Origin: an uncultured Pelagibacteraceae bacterium
Lineage (GTDB): Bacteria > Pseudomonadota > Alphaproteobacteria > Pelagibacterales > Pelagibacteraceae
Assembly: GCA_902594705.1 (NCBI GenBank)
Contig: CACJNI010000001.1
Location: 1 to 64,000 of the forward strand
Direction: 5' to 3'
DNA: 64,000 nucleotides
Shown in pieces: positions 15,115 through 24,735 of this stretch. Position 1 is the stretch's first letter; each line of letters starts with the position of its first letter. Below the pieces are notes generated by a model, which saw only the letters and a program-made list of their open reading frames with translations, did no database searches and was not told the origin of the DNA. Position numbers and translations under genes: made by a program.

Positions 15115-17985
15115 CTATGCTGCGTCTTCTTTAAATTCATCCATACTTGGACATGTGCAGAATATATTTTTATCTCCATAAACATTGTCTACCCGAGCAA
15201 CTGGAGGCCAAAATTTGTTTTGTTTTAAAAAACTTGCAGGATATGCTGCTTCTTGTCTTGAATATTTATGTTCCCATACATCTGATGATAATTCAGTATC
15301 AGTGTGAGGAGCGTTTTTAATTGGATTATCAATTTTATCAAATTCACCTGATTTAATTTTTTCAATTTCTTGTTTAATCTTAATTAAAGTGTCACAAAAT
15401 CTGTCTATTTCTGATAAACCTTCGCTTTCAGTTGGCTCTATCATCATAGTGCCAGCTACAGGCCATGACATAGTTGGTGCGTGAAATCCAAAATCTATCA
15501 TTCTTTTTGCAATATCTTCTTCAGTTACCCCTGTTTCAGATTTAATATTTCTAATATCAATTATGCACTCGTGTGCAACATTGCCATTTGCACCTTTGTA
15601 CAAAATAGGAAAGTGATCTTTAAGTCTATGAGCAATATAATTTGCGTTTAAAATTGCAACTTGAGTAGCAAGCTTTAATCCTTCTGATCCCATCATTTTA
15701 ATATACATCCAAGAGATTGATAGAATACTTGAACTACCCCAAGGAGCTGCTGATACTGCTCCAATTCCACTTGTTGGTCCGCAATCTTTTATTACTGGAT
15801 GATTAGGCAGATAAACTTGTAAATGTTTTTTACAAGCTATAGGTCCCATTCCAGGTCCACCGCCACCGTGTGGAATACAAAATGTTTTATGCAGATTAAT
15901 ATGACAAACATCTGGACCAAAATTTCCAGGCTTTGCAACTCCAACAAGGGCATTTAAATTTGCTCCATCCATATAGACCTGTCCACCATGTTTATGAACT
16001 AACTCACAAATATCAGTTATTTTTTCCTCAAATACTCCATGGGTAGATGGGTAAGTTACCATTAAAGCTGCAAGATTTTCTGAATGTTGCTCTACTTTTT
16101 TCTTTAAATCATCGAAATCTACATTTCCCTCTTTATCACAATTAACAACAACGACTTTCATTCCAACCATTTGTGCGCTTGCTGGATTTGTACCATGTGC
16201 TGAACTTGGGATTAAACATATATTACGATGAGCATCATCTCTATCTAAGTGGTACTTTCTTATAACCATTAGACCTGCATATTCTCCTTGGGCGCCTGCA
16301 TTAGGTTGTAGAGAAACACCGGAAAAACCTGTTATAGATCTCAACCAATTTTTTAAATCAGTAAACAAATCTCTAAAACCTTCCATTTGTTCAACTGGAA
16401 CAAAAGGATGAGGTTCTGCAAATTCTTTCCAAGAAATCGGGATCATTTCAGCAGCAGCATTTAACTTCATTGTGCACGAACCAAGTGCTATCATAGTTCT
16501 ATTCAACGCTATATCCTTATCCTCTAGCTTTTTAAGATATCTAAGCATTTCAGTTTCTGAATGATATAAGTTAAAAATTGGATGCTCTAAATATTTTGAA
16601 GTTCTTAATAAATTTTTTGGTAAATTGGGTAATTTAACTGAAGGATCCTCTTTTTTTATTGATTCTGCAGCATTAAAAATTTTTAATAATTGATTTACTC
16701 TATAAACGTTTTTTCTTTCATCAAAAGAGACAGCAAGCATTTCAGAATTTACTTTTCGTATATTAACTTTCTGATTTAGAGCATTTTTATAAATTTGATC
16801 AGTCTTTTCTTTGGTAATAATTGTAACAGTATCAAAAAAATAATCAGAATAAATTTCATAACCTGACTGTTTTATTTTATCAGCAAAACTTTTTGCTAAT
16901 TGAGAAACTCTTTCAGAAATATTTTTAATTCCATCTGGACCATGATAAATAGCATATGCTGCTGAAACAATTGCTAATAAAGCTTGTGCAGTACAAATAT
17001 TGCTTGTCGCCTTATCTCTTCTAATGTGTTGCTCTCTAGTTTGTAAAGATAATCTGTATGCCTTGTTACCATGTCTATCAACTGACACACCTACAATTCT
17101 ACCAGGCATCGATCTCTTATACTCGTCTTTAGTTGCAAAAAATGCTGCATGTGGACCTCCATACCCCATCGGTATTCCAAATCGCTGAGAGCTTCCTACT
17201 GCTATATCAGCACCAAGTTCTCTTGGTGTTTTTAATTTTGCTAAAGCTAATAAATCACAAGCTAATACAGCCTTACCGTTTTTTTTGTGAATTTTGCTAA
17301 TTGCTTCACTTGGGTCTTTAATATCTCCTAAAGTTCCAGGATATTGTAAAATTCCACAAACTAGATCTTCTTTTAATTGGTCTAAAACTTCGTCTTCTTT
17401 TCCAACTAAAACTTTTAAACCCATTGGTTCAGCTCTAGTTTGAATTACATTTATTGTTTGAGGATGGCAATCCTCAGATACAAAAACTAAATTACTATCT
17501 TTTTTATTTAATCTATGACTAAGACCCATGGCTTCTGCTGCTGCTGTACCTTCATCTAATAAAGAAGCATTAGCGATATCCATTCCAGTAAAATCAACAA
17601 TCATTTGTTGAAAGTTTAGCAACATCTCAAGTCTTCCTTGAGCTACTTCAGGCTGATAAGGTGTATATGATGTATACCAACCTGGATTTTCTAAAATATT
17701 TCTTAAAATTACATATGGCGTATAAGTTCCATAATAACCCATTCCAATAAAATTTGAGTAAACATGATTTTTTTTTGAAATTGCTCTTAATTTTCTTAAC
17801 GCCTCATATTCTGAATTAGACTCTCCGATATTAAGCTCACCTTTAAACATTATTTTTTCTGGAACAGTGTTATTCATTAAATCATCTATTGATTGATAAT
17901 TTAATTTTTTTAACATTTTTGATTGGTCTTCCTTAGAAGGTCCAATGTGTCTTTTTATAAAATCTTTCTCTGAATTTGGTAACAT
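15115..17985 (-). CDS. gcvP: Glycine dehydrogenase (decarboxylating), P protein
   Basis: Decarboxylates glycine and passes the aminomethyl group to GcvH. At 956 aa it is the single-chain form combining both halves that some bacteria split in two. The N-terminal half begins FIKRHIGPS; the C-terminal half carries the PLP lysine in NLHKTFCIPHGGGGPGMGP. It is the third gene of gcvTHP; its ATG shares one base with the gcvH stop (TAATG). Control comes from the riboswitch before gcvT. No gcvL (lipoamide dehydrogenase) is in the window. Confidence 0.98.
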   Translation of the reverse strand: MLPNSEKDFIKRHIGPSKEDQSKMLKKLNYQSIDDLMNNTVPEKIMFKGELNIGESNSEYEALRKLRAISKKNHVYSNFIGMGYYGTYTPYVILRNILENPGWYTSYTPYQPEVAQGRLEMLLNFQQMIVDFTGMDIANASLLDEGTAAAEAMGLSHRLNKKDSNLVFVSEDCHPQTINVIQTRAEPMGLKVLVGKEDEVLDQLKEDLVCGILQYPGTLGDIKDPSEAISKIHKKNGKAVLACDLLALAKLKTPRELGADIAVGSSQRFGIPMGYGGPHAAFFATKDEYKRSMPGRIVGVSVDRHGNKAYRLSLQTREQHIRRDKATSNICTAQALLAIVSAAYAIYHGPDGIKNISERVSQLAKSFADKIKQSGYEIYSDYFFDTVTIITKEKTDQIYKNALNQKVNIRKVNSEMLAVSFDERKNVYRVNQLLKIFNAAESIKKEDPSVKLPNLPKNLLRTSKYLEHPIFNLYHSETEMLRYLKKLEDKDIALNRTMIALGSCTMKLNAAAEMIPISWKEFAEPHPFVPVEQMEGFRDLFTDLKNWLRSITGFSGVSLQPNAGAQGEYAGLMVIRKYHLDRDDAHRNICLIPSSAHGTNPASAQMVGMKVVVVNCDKEGNVDFDDLKKKVEQHSENLAALMVTYPSTHGVFEEKITDICELVHKHGGQVYMDGANLNALVGVAKPGNFGPDVCHINLHKTFCIPHGGGGPGMGPIACKKHLQVYLPNHPVIKDCGPTSGIGAVSAAPWGSSSILSISWMYIKMMGSEGLKLATQVAILNANYIAHRLKDHFPILYKGANGNVAHECIIDIRNIKSETGVTEEDIAKRMIDFGFHAPTMSWPVAGTMMIEPTESEGLSEIDRFCDTLIKIKQEIEKIKSGEFDKIDNPIKNAPHTDTELSSDVWEHKYSRQEAAYPASFLKQNKFWPPVARVDNVYGDKNIFCTCPSMDEFKEDAA

Positions 17986-18365
17986 TATGCTGACGTCTCC
18001 TTTGCAAATTTTTCATATTCTTCTTTACTCATAAGACTATCCATTTCAGATTTGTCTTTTATTTTAAGTTTAAAAAACCATGCAGACTCCTCTGGGTCTT
18101 CATTTATTTTTGATGGATCATCAACTATCATTTGATTTGTATCTATAACTTCTCCACTAACAGGAGTGTAAACATCGCTAGCAGCTTTCGTTGACTCAAC
18201 CACTCCAGCAGTTCCATCTTTATCAACATTAGAACCTTTCTCTGGTAGTTCAGCAAATACTATATCCCCAAGCATTTCTGTTGCATGCTTTGTTATTCCG
18301 ATTGTAGCTTCTTCTCCATCTAGTTTAATCCACTCATGTTCTTTTGAATATTTAACTTCAGACAT
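17985..18365 (-). CDS. gcvH: Glycine cleavage system H protein
   Basis: The 126-aa lipoyl carrier that shuttles the aminomethyl group between P, T and L proteins. The lipoylated lysine lies in [12 protein letters not shown] (K64), with the usual KYSKEHEWI start, [15 protein letters not shown] and SWFFKLKI. It overlaps the gcvT end by 8 bases and the gcvP start by 1, so all three proteins are probably made by coupled translation in fixed ratio. Confidence 0.98.
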   Translation of the reverse strand: MSEVKYSKEHEWIKLDGEEATIGITKHATEMLGDIVFAELPEKGSNVDKDGTAGVVESTKAASDVYTPVSGEVIDTNQMIVDDPSKINEDPEESAWFFKLKIKDKSEMDSLMSKEEYEKFAKETSA

Positions 18366-19464
18366 TAATTTCCCCTTTTACGTAATTTTTTTTATAAAAT
18401 GGTAAGTTACAAATATTTGCAGGAATTTTTTTTCCTCTAACTTCAAGAAATATTTTTGTATTTACAGTTGAATAACTATTATCGACATATCCCATTGCTA
18501 TTGGATGTTCAACGCTTGGTCCAAATGTGCCACTTGTTACTTTCCCAATTTCTTGATTTTTATCATTGTAAATTTTGGTATTTCCTCTAGCAATTACTTT
18601 GCTGTCTGGTTTTATGCCAACTCTCAATTTTTTTACTCCGCTTTGAAATTGGTTTTTTAAAACTTCTGATCCAACAAATTCAGTCTCAATTCTGCTCTTA
18701 GGTATTGCCCATTTTAGATTAGCTTCGATAGGACTTGTATCGTTGTCTAAATCATTTCCATACAAGCAGAGTCCAGCTTCCATTCTTAATGTATCTCTTG
18801 CTCCTAAACCAATCAATTTAGATCCATTTTCTATCAAACTTTCTACAAAAGTTTCAACATCACTATGTTTTATAGAAATTTCAAATCCATCCTCACCAGT
18901 ATATCCTGATCTAGTTATGTATACTTTTTCATTTTTATAGACATAGTTGTTTCCGTTCATAAATTTTAGACTGTCACAACCAGGTATAACTTTATTTAAA
19001 ACATTTTTTGCTTCGGGGCCCTGTAATGCAATTAATGACAATGACTCGTCAAGATTTAATTTATATTGATTATTAAGTTTAGATTTTATTACTTCATAAT
19101 CATTATACTTACATGCAGCATTCAAGATAATTAAAAATCCATCAGATGTTTTGGTAATTATCAGATCGTCCTGAATTCCTCCTTTGTTATTCATTAAAAA
19201 TGAATATTTACTTTGATTAGTTTTCAATTTTTTCAAATCTGCAGGAAAAATCTTCTCAAGATCATTTGTAAGATCATCACCACCCGATATAAATAATTGA
19301 CCCATATGAGAAACATCAAAAATACCAGAGTGTGAACGTGTGTATTTATGCTCTTGTATAATTCCATCTTTATATTGGATGGGCATTTGATATCCAGCAA
19401 ATTCTACAAGCTTTGCGCCATACTTAATGTGGAGATTATTTAACGATGTTTTTTTTATACTCAT
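18358..19464 (-). CDS. gcvT: Aminomethyltransferase, T protein
   Basis: Transfers the methylene group from GcvH to tetrahydrofolate, releasing ammonia. The 368-aa protein shows the [10 protein letters not shown] and [11 protein letters not shown] blocks, the folate-site [11 protein letters not shown] and the [17 protein letters not shown] segment. It is the first gene of gcvTHP. The start codon lies just after the tandem glycine riboswitch, and 12 bases around the ATG are complementary to the linker between the aptamers, so initiation is probably the controlled step. Confidence 0.97.
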   Translation of the reverse strand: MSIKKTSLNNLHIKYGAKLVEFAGYQMPIQYKDGIIQEHKYTRSHSGIFDVSHMGQLFISGGDDLTNDLEKIFPADLKKLKTNQSKYSFLMNNKGGIQDDLIITKTSDGFLIILNAACKYNDYEVIKSKLNNQYKLNLDESLSLIALQGPEAKNVLNKVIPGCDSLKFMNGNNYVYKNEKVYITRSGYTGEDGFEISIKHSDVETFVESLIENGSKLIGLGARDTLRMEAGLCLYGNDLDNDTSPIEANLKWAIPKSRIETEFVGSEVLKNQFQSGVKKLRVGIKPDSKVIARGNTKIYNDKNQEIGKVTSGTFGPSVEHPIAMGYVDNSYSTVNTKIFLEVRGKKIPANICNLPFYKKNYVKGEINV

Positions 19465-19473
19465 ATTAACTCT
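19462..19473 (-). promoter_or_regulatory. Anti-start pairing element over the gcvT initiation codon
   Basis: On the mRNA, AGAGUUAAUAUG (ending in the gcvT AUG) is a perfect 12-base complement of CAUAUUAACUCU at 19537-19548, between the two aptamers and including the 5-prime strand of the second aptamer's P1 (CUCUG, pairing with CAGAG). The pairings are mutually exclusive: glycine binding would hold CUCUG in P1 and free the start. An ON switch at translation is inferred. Confidence 0.75.
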
Positions 19474-19475
19474 TT

Positions 19476-19620
19476 ATGCCCCCTCTGTCTTTTTGCCTGA
19501 GAGATTTGCTCCTTCGGCGAGAATAATTCTCTTTCCAGAGTTAATATGTACGGTCCATTTGCCTGAGAGTTTCCGGGGTGGTTGCTCCTTCGGCGCTACA
19601 AAAGTAGTCTCTCCCGTATA
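19476..19620 (-). ncRNA. Tandem glycine riboswitch upstream of gcvT
   Basis: Reading the minus strand, two aptamers follow each other. The first runs from GGGAGAGAC through GCGCCGAAGGAGCAA to ACTCTCAGGCAAATGGACCG; the second from CTCTGGAAAGAGAA through CGCCGAAGGAGCAA to TCTCTCAGGCAAAAAGACAGAG. The repeated CGCCGAAGGAGCAA and CTCTCAGGCAAA blocks are the conserved glycine-binding core of the gcvT RNA family. Glycine riboswitches are known in Pelagibacter. The linker sequence catattaactct can pair with the gcvT initiation region, which suggests translation control. Confidence 0.97.
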
Positions 19621-19655
19621 AATTCTTATAACATAACTAATATAAATTTATAGCT

Positions 19656-20528
19656 CTAATTTGTTGCACTTTTTTTTTTCATAAGTGAAAGAAATTGTAT
19701 TAAAACTGCAAATATCACTATTAAACCACCAATTAAAACGCTGGTTGGAGGATTTTCATTTATAAACATCCAGGCCCAAAAAGGTCCTAAAACTGCCTCT
19801 GATAACATTATGATTCCAACTAAGGCTGAAGGTGTAGATCTTGCACCGATTGTAATAAAAATAAAACCAAAACCAAGTTGGAAAAAACCAGCTAAAAATC
19901 CCAAAAAAATGTCATTTAAAGATATAAAGATCGTTTTAGACATATAATATCCAATGATCAAAGCAATAACACCTGCAATAAATTGTAATGGAACCATATC
20001 TACACTTGGAAATTTTCTAACTATTAAAATTAATGTTGCGAATGATATTGGCATAATAAAAGCAGCAATATTTCCACTCATTTGTCCAATTGTTAATGAG
20101 CTTCCAACCATCAAAATTATTCCTGAAATTGCTAAAGCTATAGAAGTTAATGTTATTAAGTTTATTTTTTCTTTTAAAAATATATATCCAAAGATTGCTA
20201 AAAATAATGTTTGGGTTTGAATTATAAAATTAGTATTTGCTACAGTAGTATTATACATCGCAAAAACATAACCACTAAAGCCACAGGCAAGTATAATACC
20301 TCCAATAAGACCAGGGATTCCAGATTTATAAAATGCCGAAATAAAATTTTGCTTATAACTAATAATTAGAAAGATCAGAACTACAATTATAAAAAAAACT
20401 GATCTCCAAAATAGTATCTGCCATAGAGTGGAACCTTCGAAAGATTTGACTATCAAACCTCCAAAACTTAAACTGAAAGCACCAAAAAAAATCAAAAGCG
20501 GTCCTGGTAATTTTGTAATTAAATTCAT
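19656..20528 (-). CDS. DMT superfamily (EamA) transporter in the pxp operon
   Basis: A 290-aa protein with about ten hydrophobic helices in two EamA repeats; the first repeat ends with the GYIFLKEKIN signature. It overlaps the end of pxpC by 4 bases, so it is probably translated with the 5-oxoprolinase subunits. Uptake of 5-oxoproline or export of an amino acid are possible from context only. It is a different subtype from the DMT gene near 4.5 kb, with little obvious sequence similarity outside the motif. Confidence 0.84.
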   Translation of the reverse strand: MNLITKLPGPLLIFFGAFSLSFGGLIVKSFEGSTLWQILFWRSVFFIIVVLIFLIISYKQNFISAFYKSGIPGLIGGIILACGFSGYVFAMYNTTVANTNFIIQTQTLFLAIFGYIFLKEKINLITLTSIALAISGIILMVGSSLTIGQMSGNIAAFIMPISFATLILIVRKFPSVDMVPLQFIAGVIALIIGYYMSKTIFISLNDIFLGFLAGFFQLGFGFIFITIGARSTPSALVGIIMLSEAVLGPFWAWMFINENPPTSVLIGGLIVIFAVLIQFLSLMKKKSATN

Positions 20529-21481
20529 TTAATTTGAGAAATAATGTTATTAGTCTCCATCTGATAGAGTTTATATAATGTTTCAGCATCCTCTAAACTT
20601 ACATCTTTAAATTTAATATTAGATCCTGGTGTTAATTGTACCAGTCGATCATAGTCAGCAGATATGACGGTTGCAATCTTCGGATATCCACCAATAGTCC
20701 CATGATCTGATAACATAATTATTGGATCTCCAGCAGATGTTATTTGAATTACACCTTTTACCAAACCTTCAGATTTTATATTAGGATCAACGATATTTTC
20801 AATTTTTGGACCTTCTAATCTCATTCCCATCCTGTCTGAAAGTTTTGTAATTTTAAAACTTTCTTTAAAGAATTTATTTTGTGAAGACTCAGAAAAATAA
20901 TCATAGTTTGTGCCTTTAATGACCCTTATATTTTCAATAGTGCTACCTAAGTAATCAAGTTTTCTTTTGTTAAAAGAATTATTAATATCAATTATTTCAA
21001 TTTCTAAATCTTTAGAAAATTTATTCCCGTTATTTGGTCCAATTTGAGCTTGGGTATTTATTGAACAGCTTCCCCAATAATAATCAACACCAAAAGTTCC
21101 ATTAATCGAAAAATATCCATAAACAGACTTGTTGGTTGAATGAATATCGACTTCATCACCATTTTTTAACAAATAACATTGGTAGGAATTACCATCAATA
21201 ACACCCTCTTTTGTTATAATTTTAAATGATACATTTCCAGAAATACAAAAAAAAATATCTTTTCCAAAATACTTCAAATGCGGGCCTTGATAAGCAAATT
21301 CTATTACAGGTGAATTGTAATCATTTTGTAGAAGTGAGTTTAACAATTGAAAATTTCTTTTATCCATCGCTCCACTAAAAGGAATACCAATATGGTATAA
21401 ATTATTTCTTCCTAAGTCTTGATATGTGGTGTTGATACCAGCTCTTAAAATTTTAAAGTAGTTTCTATCTTTTGATTTCAT
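20525..21481 (-). CDS. pxpC: 5-oxoprolinase subunit C
   Basis: One of three subunits of the bacterial ATP-dependent 5-oxoprolinase, which opens pyroglutamate to glutamate. The 318-aa sequence begins with the family pattern KILRAGINTTYQDLGR and GIPFSGAMDKRNF, and contains SEGLVKGVIQITSAGDPIIM, as in the KipA or allophanate-hydrolase-2 family. It overlaps pxpB by 17 bases. With pxpB and the divergent pxpA it makes a complete enzyme. Confidence 0.9.
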   Translation of the reverse strand: MKSKDRNYFKILRAGINTTYQDLGRNNLYHIGIPFSGAMDKRNFQLLNSLLQNDYNSPVIEFAYQGPHLKYFGKDIFFCISGNVSFKIITKEGVIDGNSYQCYLLKNGDEVDIHSTNKSVYGYFSINGTFGVDYYWGSCSINTQAQIGPNNGNKFSKDLEIEIIDINNSFNKRKLDYLGSTIENIRVIKGTNYDYFSESSQNKFFKESFKITKLSDRMGMRLEGPKIENIVDPNIKSEGLVKGVIQITSAGDPIIMLSDHGTIGGYPKIATVISADYDRLVQLTPGSNIKFKDVSLEDAETLYKLYQMETNNIISQIK

Positions 21482-22139
21482 TATATTGATCTAAAGTTAT
21501 TCGATAAAATTTTATTGTATCACCAGGATTAACTAGATTTGGGTTTGATTGATTAGATGAGTCGAAAATATTTTGTGGTGTATTTCCCAAAATATTCCAT
21601 CCCCCAGGTGTCTCAAAAGAGTATATGTTGCAAAATTGTTCTGTTATTCCAACTGAACCTTTTGGAACTTTAACTCTTGGTGTTTCTATTCTTTTTAATC
21701 TCATCTCCTGGTCGAGATCACCAAGAAAAGGCATACCAGCAACAAATCCTGTCATATAACAAAAGTAATTTTTACTAAAAAATTTTTCTAGGATTATTTC
21801 TGATTTTAATTTTAATTTGTTTTCAACTCTTTCAATATCTAATGCAAAGACGTTATCACAACATACTGGAATTTCGATTAGGTTTTTTTCTAATTTATTG
21901 TTTTCTTTAATCTCTATATTTTCAATTTTTTTTTTTAAAGATAAAAAAGAATGTATATTTAAATCATATGAAATTATTAATTTATTATAAGATGGAGTTA
22001 AGTTTGTAATACCTTTTAAATTTAATTTTTTTATATGATAAAAATATTTGATAACATTTGAATTAATTTCTTGATTTACATCACTTCCAAAGTCACAATA
22101 CAAAGCTGCGTCACCAAGATTTAATATATTTTTTATCAT
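21465..22139 (-). CDS. pxpB: 5-oxoprolinase subunit B
   Basis: A 224-aa KipI or allophanate-hydrolase-1 family protein. The family core is clear: MTGFVAGMPFLGDLD, then RVKVPKGSVGI and SFETPGGWNILGNTP. It forms a complex with PxpC and acts with PxpA. The first 120 residues are more diverged, with Lys/Asn-rich stretches. It is transcribed away from pxpA, with only 27 bases between the two start codons, so the divergent promoters overlap. Confidence 0.92.
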   Translation of the reverse strand: MIKNILNLGDAALYCDFGSDVNQEINSNVIKYFYHIKKLNLKGITNLTPSYNKLIISYDLNIHSFLSLKKKIENIEIKENNKLEKNLIEIPVCCDNVFALDIERVENKLKLKSEIILEKFFSKNYFCYMTGFVAGMPFLGDLDQEMRLKRIETPRVKVPKGSVGITEQFCNIYSFETPGGWNILGNTPQNIFDSSNQSNPNLVNPGDTIKFYRITLDQYNEIKR

Positions 22140-22166
22140 ACCATGTTATACTTATGATTTATTAGT

Positions 22167-22940
22167 ATGGAAATTAATATCAATTGTGATTTAGGTGAAA
22201 AATCAAAGCATCATTCAGACGAAAATGATCCAAAATTACTAGAAATTGTCAATTCAGCTAATGTTGCTTGTGGTTATCATGCTGGTGATGAAGATAGCAT
22301 GAACCAAGTTGTAAAAATTTGTAAGAAAAACGGTGTTAGCATAGGTGCGCATCCATCATTTAATGATCCAGAAAACTTTGGACGTAAAAGACTAAATTTA
22401 TCGTCAGATGAAATAAATAAATTATTAATTGATCAGTATGAAATTTTACAAAATATAGCTGAAAAACATGGTGAGATCGTTACACATATTAAACCACATG
22501 GTGCATTAAATAATATGGCTTGCGAAGATATTGAGCTTGCAACAATCATTGCAAAATCAATCTGCAATTTTAATAAAGATTTAATTTATTTAGTGCCTAC
22601 AGGTTCAAAGATGGAAGAAGCAGCAAAGAAATTTGATATGAGGATAGCATGTGAGATTTTTGCAGACAGAAATTATGAAGATAATGGAAACTTAGTATCT
22701 AGAAAAGAACCTCATGCACTTATTACAGATCCAGATAAAGCAAAAAGTCACGTTTTAAGCATGGTTCAGAACCAAGCCATTAATTGTCACAGCGGAAAGC
22801 AAATACCTTGTGAAATAGACTCTGTGTGCATACATGGAGATAATTCTAGTTCTCTAGCAACTGCTTTATCTATAAAAAATAATTTAATAGATAATGGGTT
22901 AGAACTAAAAACACTAACTAACTTAAGGAAATTTAAATAA
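22167..22940 (+). CDS. pxpA: 5-oxoprolinase subunit A (LamB/YcsF family)
   Basis: A 257-aa LamB/YcsF protein, the polysaccharide-deacetylase-fold subunit of 5-oxoprolinase. Visible blocks are the start INCDLGEKS, SANVACGYHAGD, GVSIGAHPSFND, HIKPHGALNNMA and CIHGDN near the end. These conserved Asp and His residues line the active site. It is divergent from pxpBC. The stop shares a base with the start of the next gene (TAATG), linking it to a TPR protein. Confidence 0.95.
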   Translation: MEININCDLGEKSKHHSDENDPKLLEIVNSANVACGYHAGDEDSMNQVVKICKKNGVSIGAHPSFNDPENFGRKRLNLSSDEINKLLIDQYEILQNIAEKHGEIVTHIKPHGALNNMACEDIELATIIAKSICNFNKDLIYLVPTGSKMEEAAKKFDMRIACEIFADRNYEDNGNLVSRKEPHALITDPDKAKSHVLSMVQNQAINCHSGKQIPCEIDSVCIHGDNSSSLATALSIKNNLIDNGLELKTLTNLRKFK

Positions 22941-23428
22941 TGATAAAGAAAATATTTTTTTCAATGTTCTTTTTAATTTTTTTAGCAGGAACATCTTTTG
23001 CTGCTGGATCTAGTAGTGATTCTGGATCAAAAGAAAGCCATTATGATAAGGCAGTGAAATTGATTAAAGATGCAAAAAAATTAGAAAAAAAAGGTAAAAC
23101 AGAGAAAGCAATCAAAAGATACGAAAGAGCAATTAAATTTTTAGTAAAGTCAAATAAGATGAAGCCAAATAAAGCAGATACATTAAATTATCTTGGATTT
23201 GCAACTAGAAAAACTGGTGATTTTGAAAATGGTGAGAAATATTATCTTCAAGGTTTAGCTATTGAGCCAAATCACATAGGAATTAACGAATATCTTGGTG
23301 AATTATATGTTGCAACAAATAGGATGAATTTAGCAAAAGAAAGATTGAGTGTTCTAGAGGGATGTAATTGTGAGGAATACAATCAGCTAAAGGGTGTTAT
23401 AGACGGATCTAAAAAATCAAAATACTAG
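22940..23428 (+). CDS. Exported TPR protein
   Basis: A 162-aa protein with a signal peptide (hydrophobic residues 5-20, cleavage after SFA or AAG) followed by tetratricopeptide-like repeats from about residue 35: a basic helix pair (KLIKDAKKLEKKGKTEKAIKR), then canonical units with LNYLGFATRKTGDFE and YYLQGLAIEPNH. TPRs mediate protein contacts, here in the periplasm. It may be cotranslated with pxpA but has no clear link to oxoproline. It converges on dctM with a 4-base overlap. Confidence 0.85.
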   Translation: MIKKIFFSMFFLIFLAGTSFAAGSSSDSGSKESHYDKAVKLIKDAKKLEKKGKTEKAIKRYERAIKFLVKSNKMKPNKADTLNYLGFATRKTGDFENGEKYYLQGLAIEPNHIGINEYLGELYVATNRMNLAKERLSVLEGCNCEEYNQLKGVIDGSKKSKY

Positions 23429-24735
23429 TTTATATTTTTTATCATTTGTTCAGGCATCCAAAGAGCAATTTCTGGAAATATCACAACCAAAATAACAGCA
23501 AAAATCATTAGCAAGAAGAGTGGAAACGCGCTTCTTGCTATATAACCCATATCTTTATTAGCCATACCCTGAAGAACAAAAAGATTAAAACCAACCGGCG
23601 GCGTGATCTGAGCCATTTCGACGACAATAACTAGAAAAACACCAAACCAAATCATATCAAAACCTGCTTGTCTAATCATTGGTTCAATTATAGCCATTGT
23701 TAAAACTACAGCAGAGATACCATCAAGAAACATTCCAAGAATTATATAAAAAATCATTAAAACAAAAATTAAAACATATGGAGAAAGTTCCATTCCTTCA
23801 ATCCATAGAGCAAGATTTCTTGGCAATCCCGTAAATCCCATTGCCAAAGATAAAAAAGTGGCTCCTGCTAATATAAAAGCTATCATACAAGAAGTTTTAG
23901 TAGCACCCAAGAGTGACTCTTTAAATGTTTTTAAAGACAAACTCTTTTGAAAATATGATAAAATTAATGCACCTACTACACCCAAAGAAGCTGCTTCAGT
24001 TGCAGTTGCTATACCAGTATAAATTGAGCCAATAACTGAAACTATTAATAATATTACAGGTATTAGTTTTCCTGATTTCCTTACCTTTTCCATAAGTGTG
24101 AAGTCTTGTTTAAAAGTAGGCATGGATTTTTTGTTTATTGACGACCAAATCATTACATATGTCATAAAGATTAACGCAATCATTATTCCTGGTAAAATTC
24201 CTGCGATAAATAGTTTTGCTATCGACTCTTGGACAGTCACGCCATAAATAATTAAAATAATTGAAGGTGGAATTAAAAGACCCAGCGTTCCAGAACCAGC
24301 TAAACTTCCAAGTAGAATGCTTTCTGGATATTTTCTTTTTCTTAATTCTGGAATAGACATTTTTCCGACTGTGGCTACAGTTGCTGCAGAAGATCCAGAA
24401 ATAGCTGCAAATAAAGCACATCCAACTACATTAACATGTACTAAGCCACCGGGTAGTTTCTGCATCCATGGGGATAATCCTTCAAATAAATTTTCAGATA
24501 ACTTCGTCCGAAATAAAATTTCACCCATCCAAACAAATAAAGGGAGTGCAGTTAAAGTCCATGAAGATGAGGCTCCCCAAATTGTTGTTGCCATCGCATC
24601 ACCAACTGGCCTTGTGGTGAACAGCATCATTCCTATAGATGAAACACCAACCATGCTTATAGCAACCCAAATTCCTGAGCCTAAAAATATCAAGAGAACA
24701 CTTATGAAAAATATAGTAAGTAAAATTTCAGTCAT
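23425..24735 (-). CDS. TRAP transporter large permease (DctM)
   Basis: A 436-aa inner-membrane protein with about 12 helices; typical blocks are GEILFRTKLSENLFEGLSPW, AAISGSSAATVATVGKMSIPEL, GTLGLLIPPSIILIIYG and TPPVGFNLFVLQG. It is the transport subunit driven by an ion gradient. It overlaps dctQ by 8 bases. Together with dctP it forms a complete tripartite system for an organic acid or related solute, though the substrate is not readable. Confidence 0.95.
   Translation of the reverse strand: MTEILLTIFFISVLLIFLGSGIWVAISMVGVSSIGMMLFTTRPVGDAMATTIWGASSSWTLTALPLFVWMGEILFRTKLSENLFEGLSPWMQKLPGGLVHVNVVGCALFAAISGSSAATVATVGKMSIPELRKRKYPESILLGSLAGSGTLGLLIPPSIILIIYGVTVQESIAKLFIAGILPGIMIALIFMTYVMIWSSINKKSMPTFKQDFTLMEKVRKSGKLIPVILLIVSVIGSIYTGIATATEAASLGVVGALILSYFQKSLSLKTFKESLLGATKTSCMIAFILAGATFLSLAMGFTGLPRNLALWIEGMELSPYVLIFVLMIFYIILGMFLDGISAVVLTMAIIEPMIRQAGFDMIWFGVFLVIVVEMAQITPPVGFNLFVLQGMANKDMGYIARSAFPLFLLMIFAVILVVIFPEIALWMPEQMIKNIN

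Noticed and set aside
24110..24421. 103-aa minus-strand ORF inside dctM
   Set aside because: The Cys/Trp/Asn-rich product is typical of an out-of-frame reading of a membrane gene; dctM is certain.
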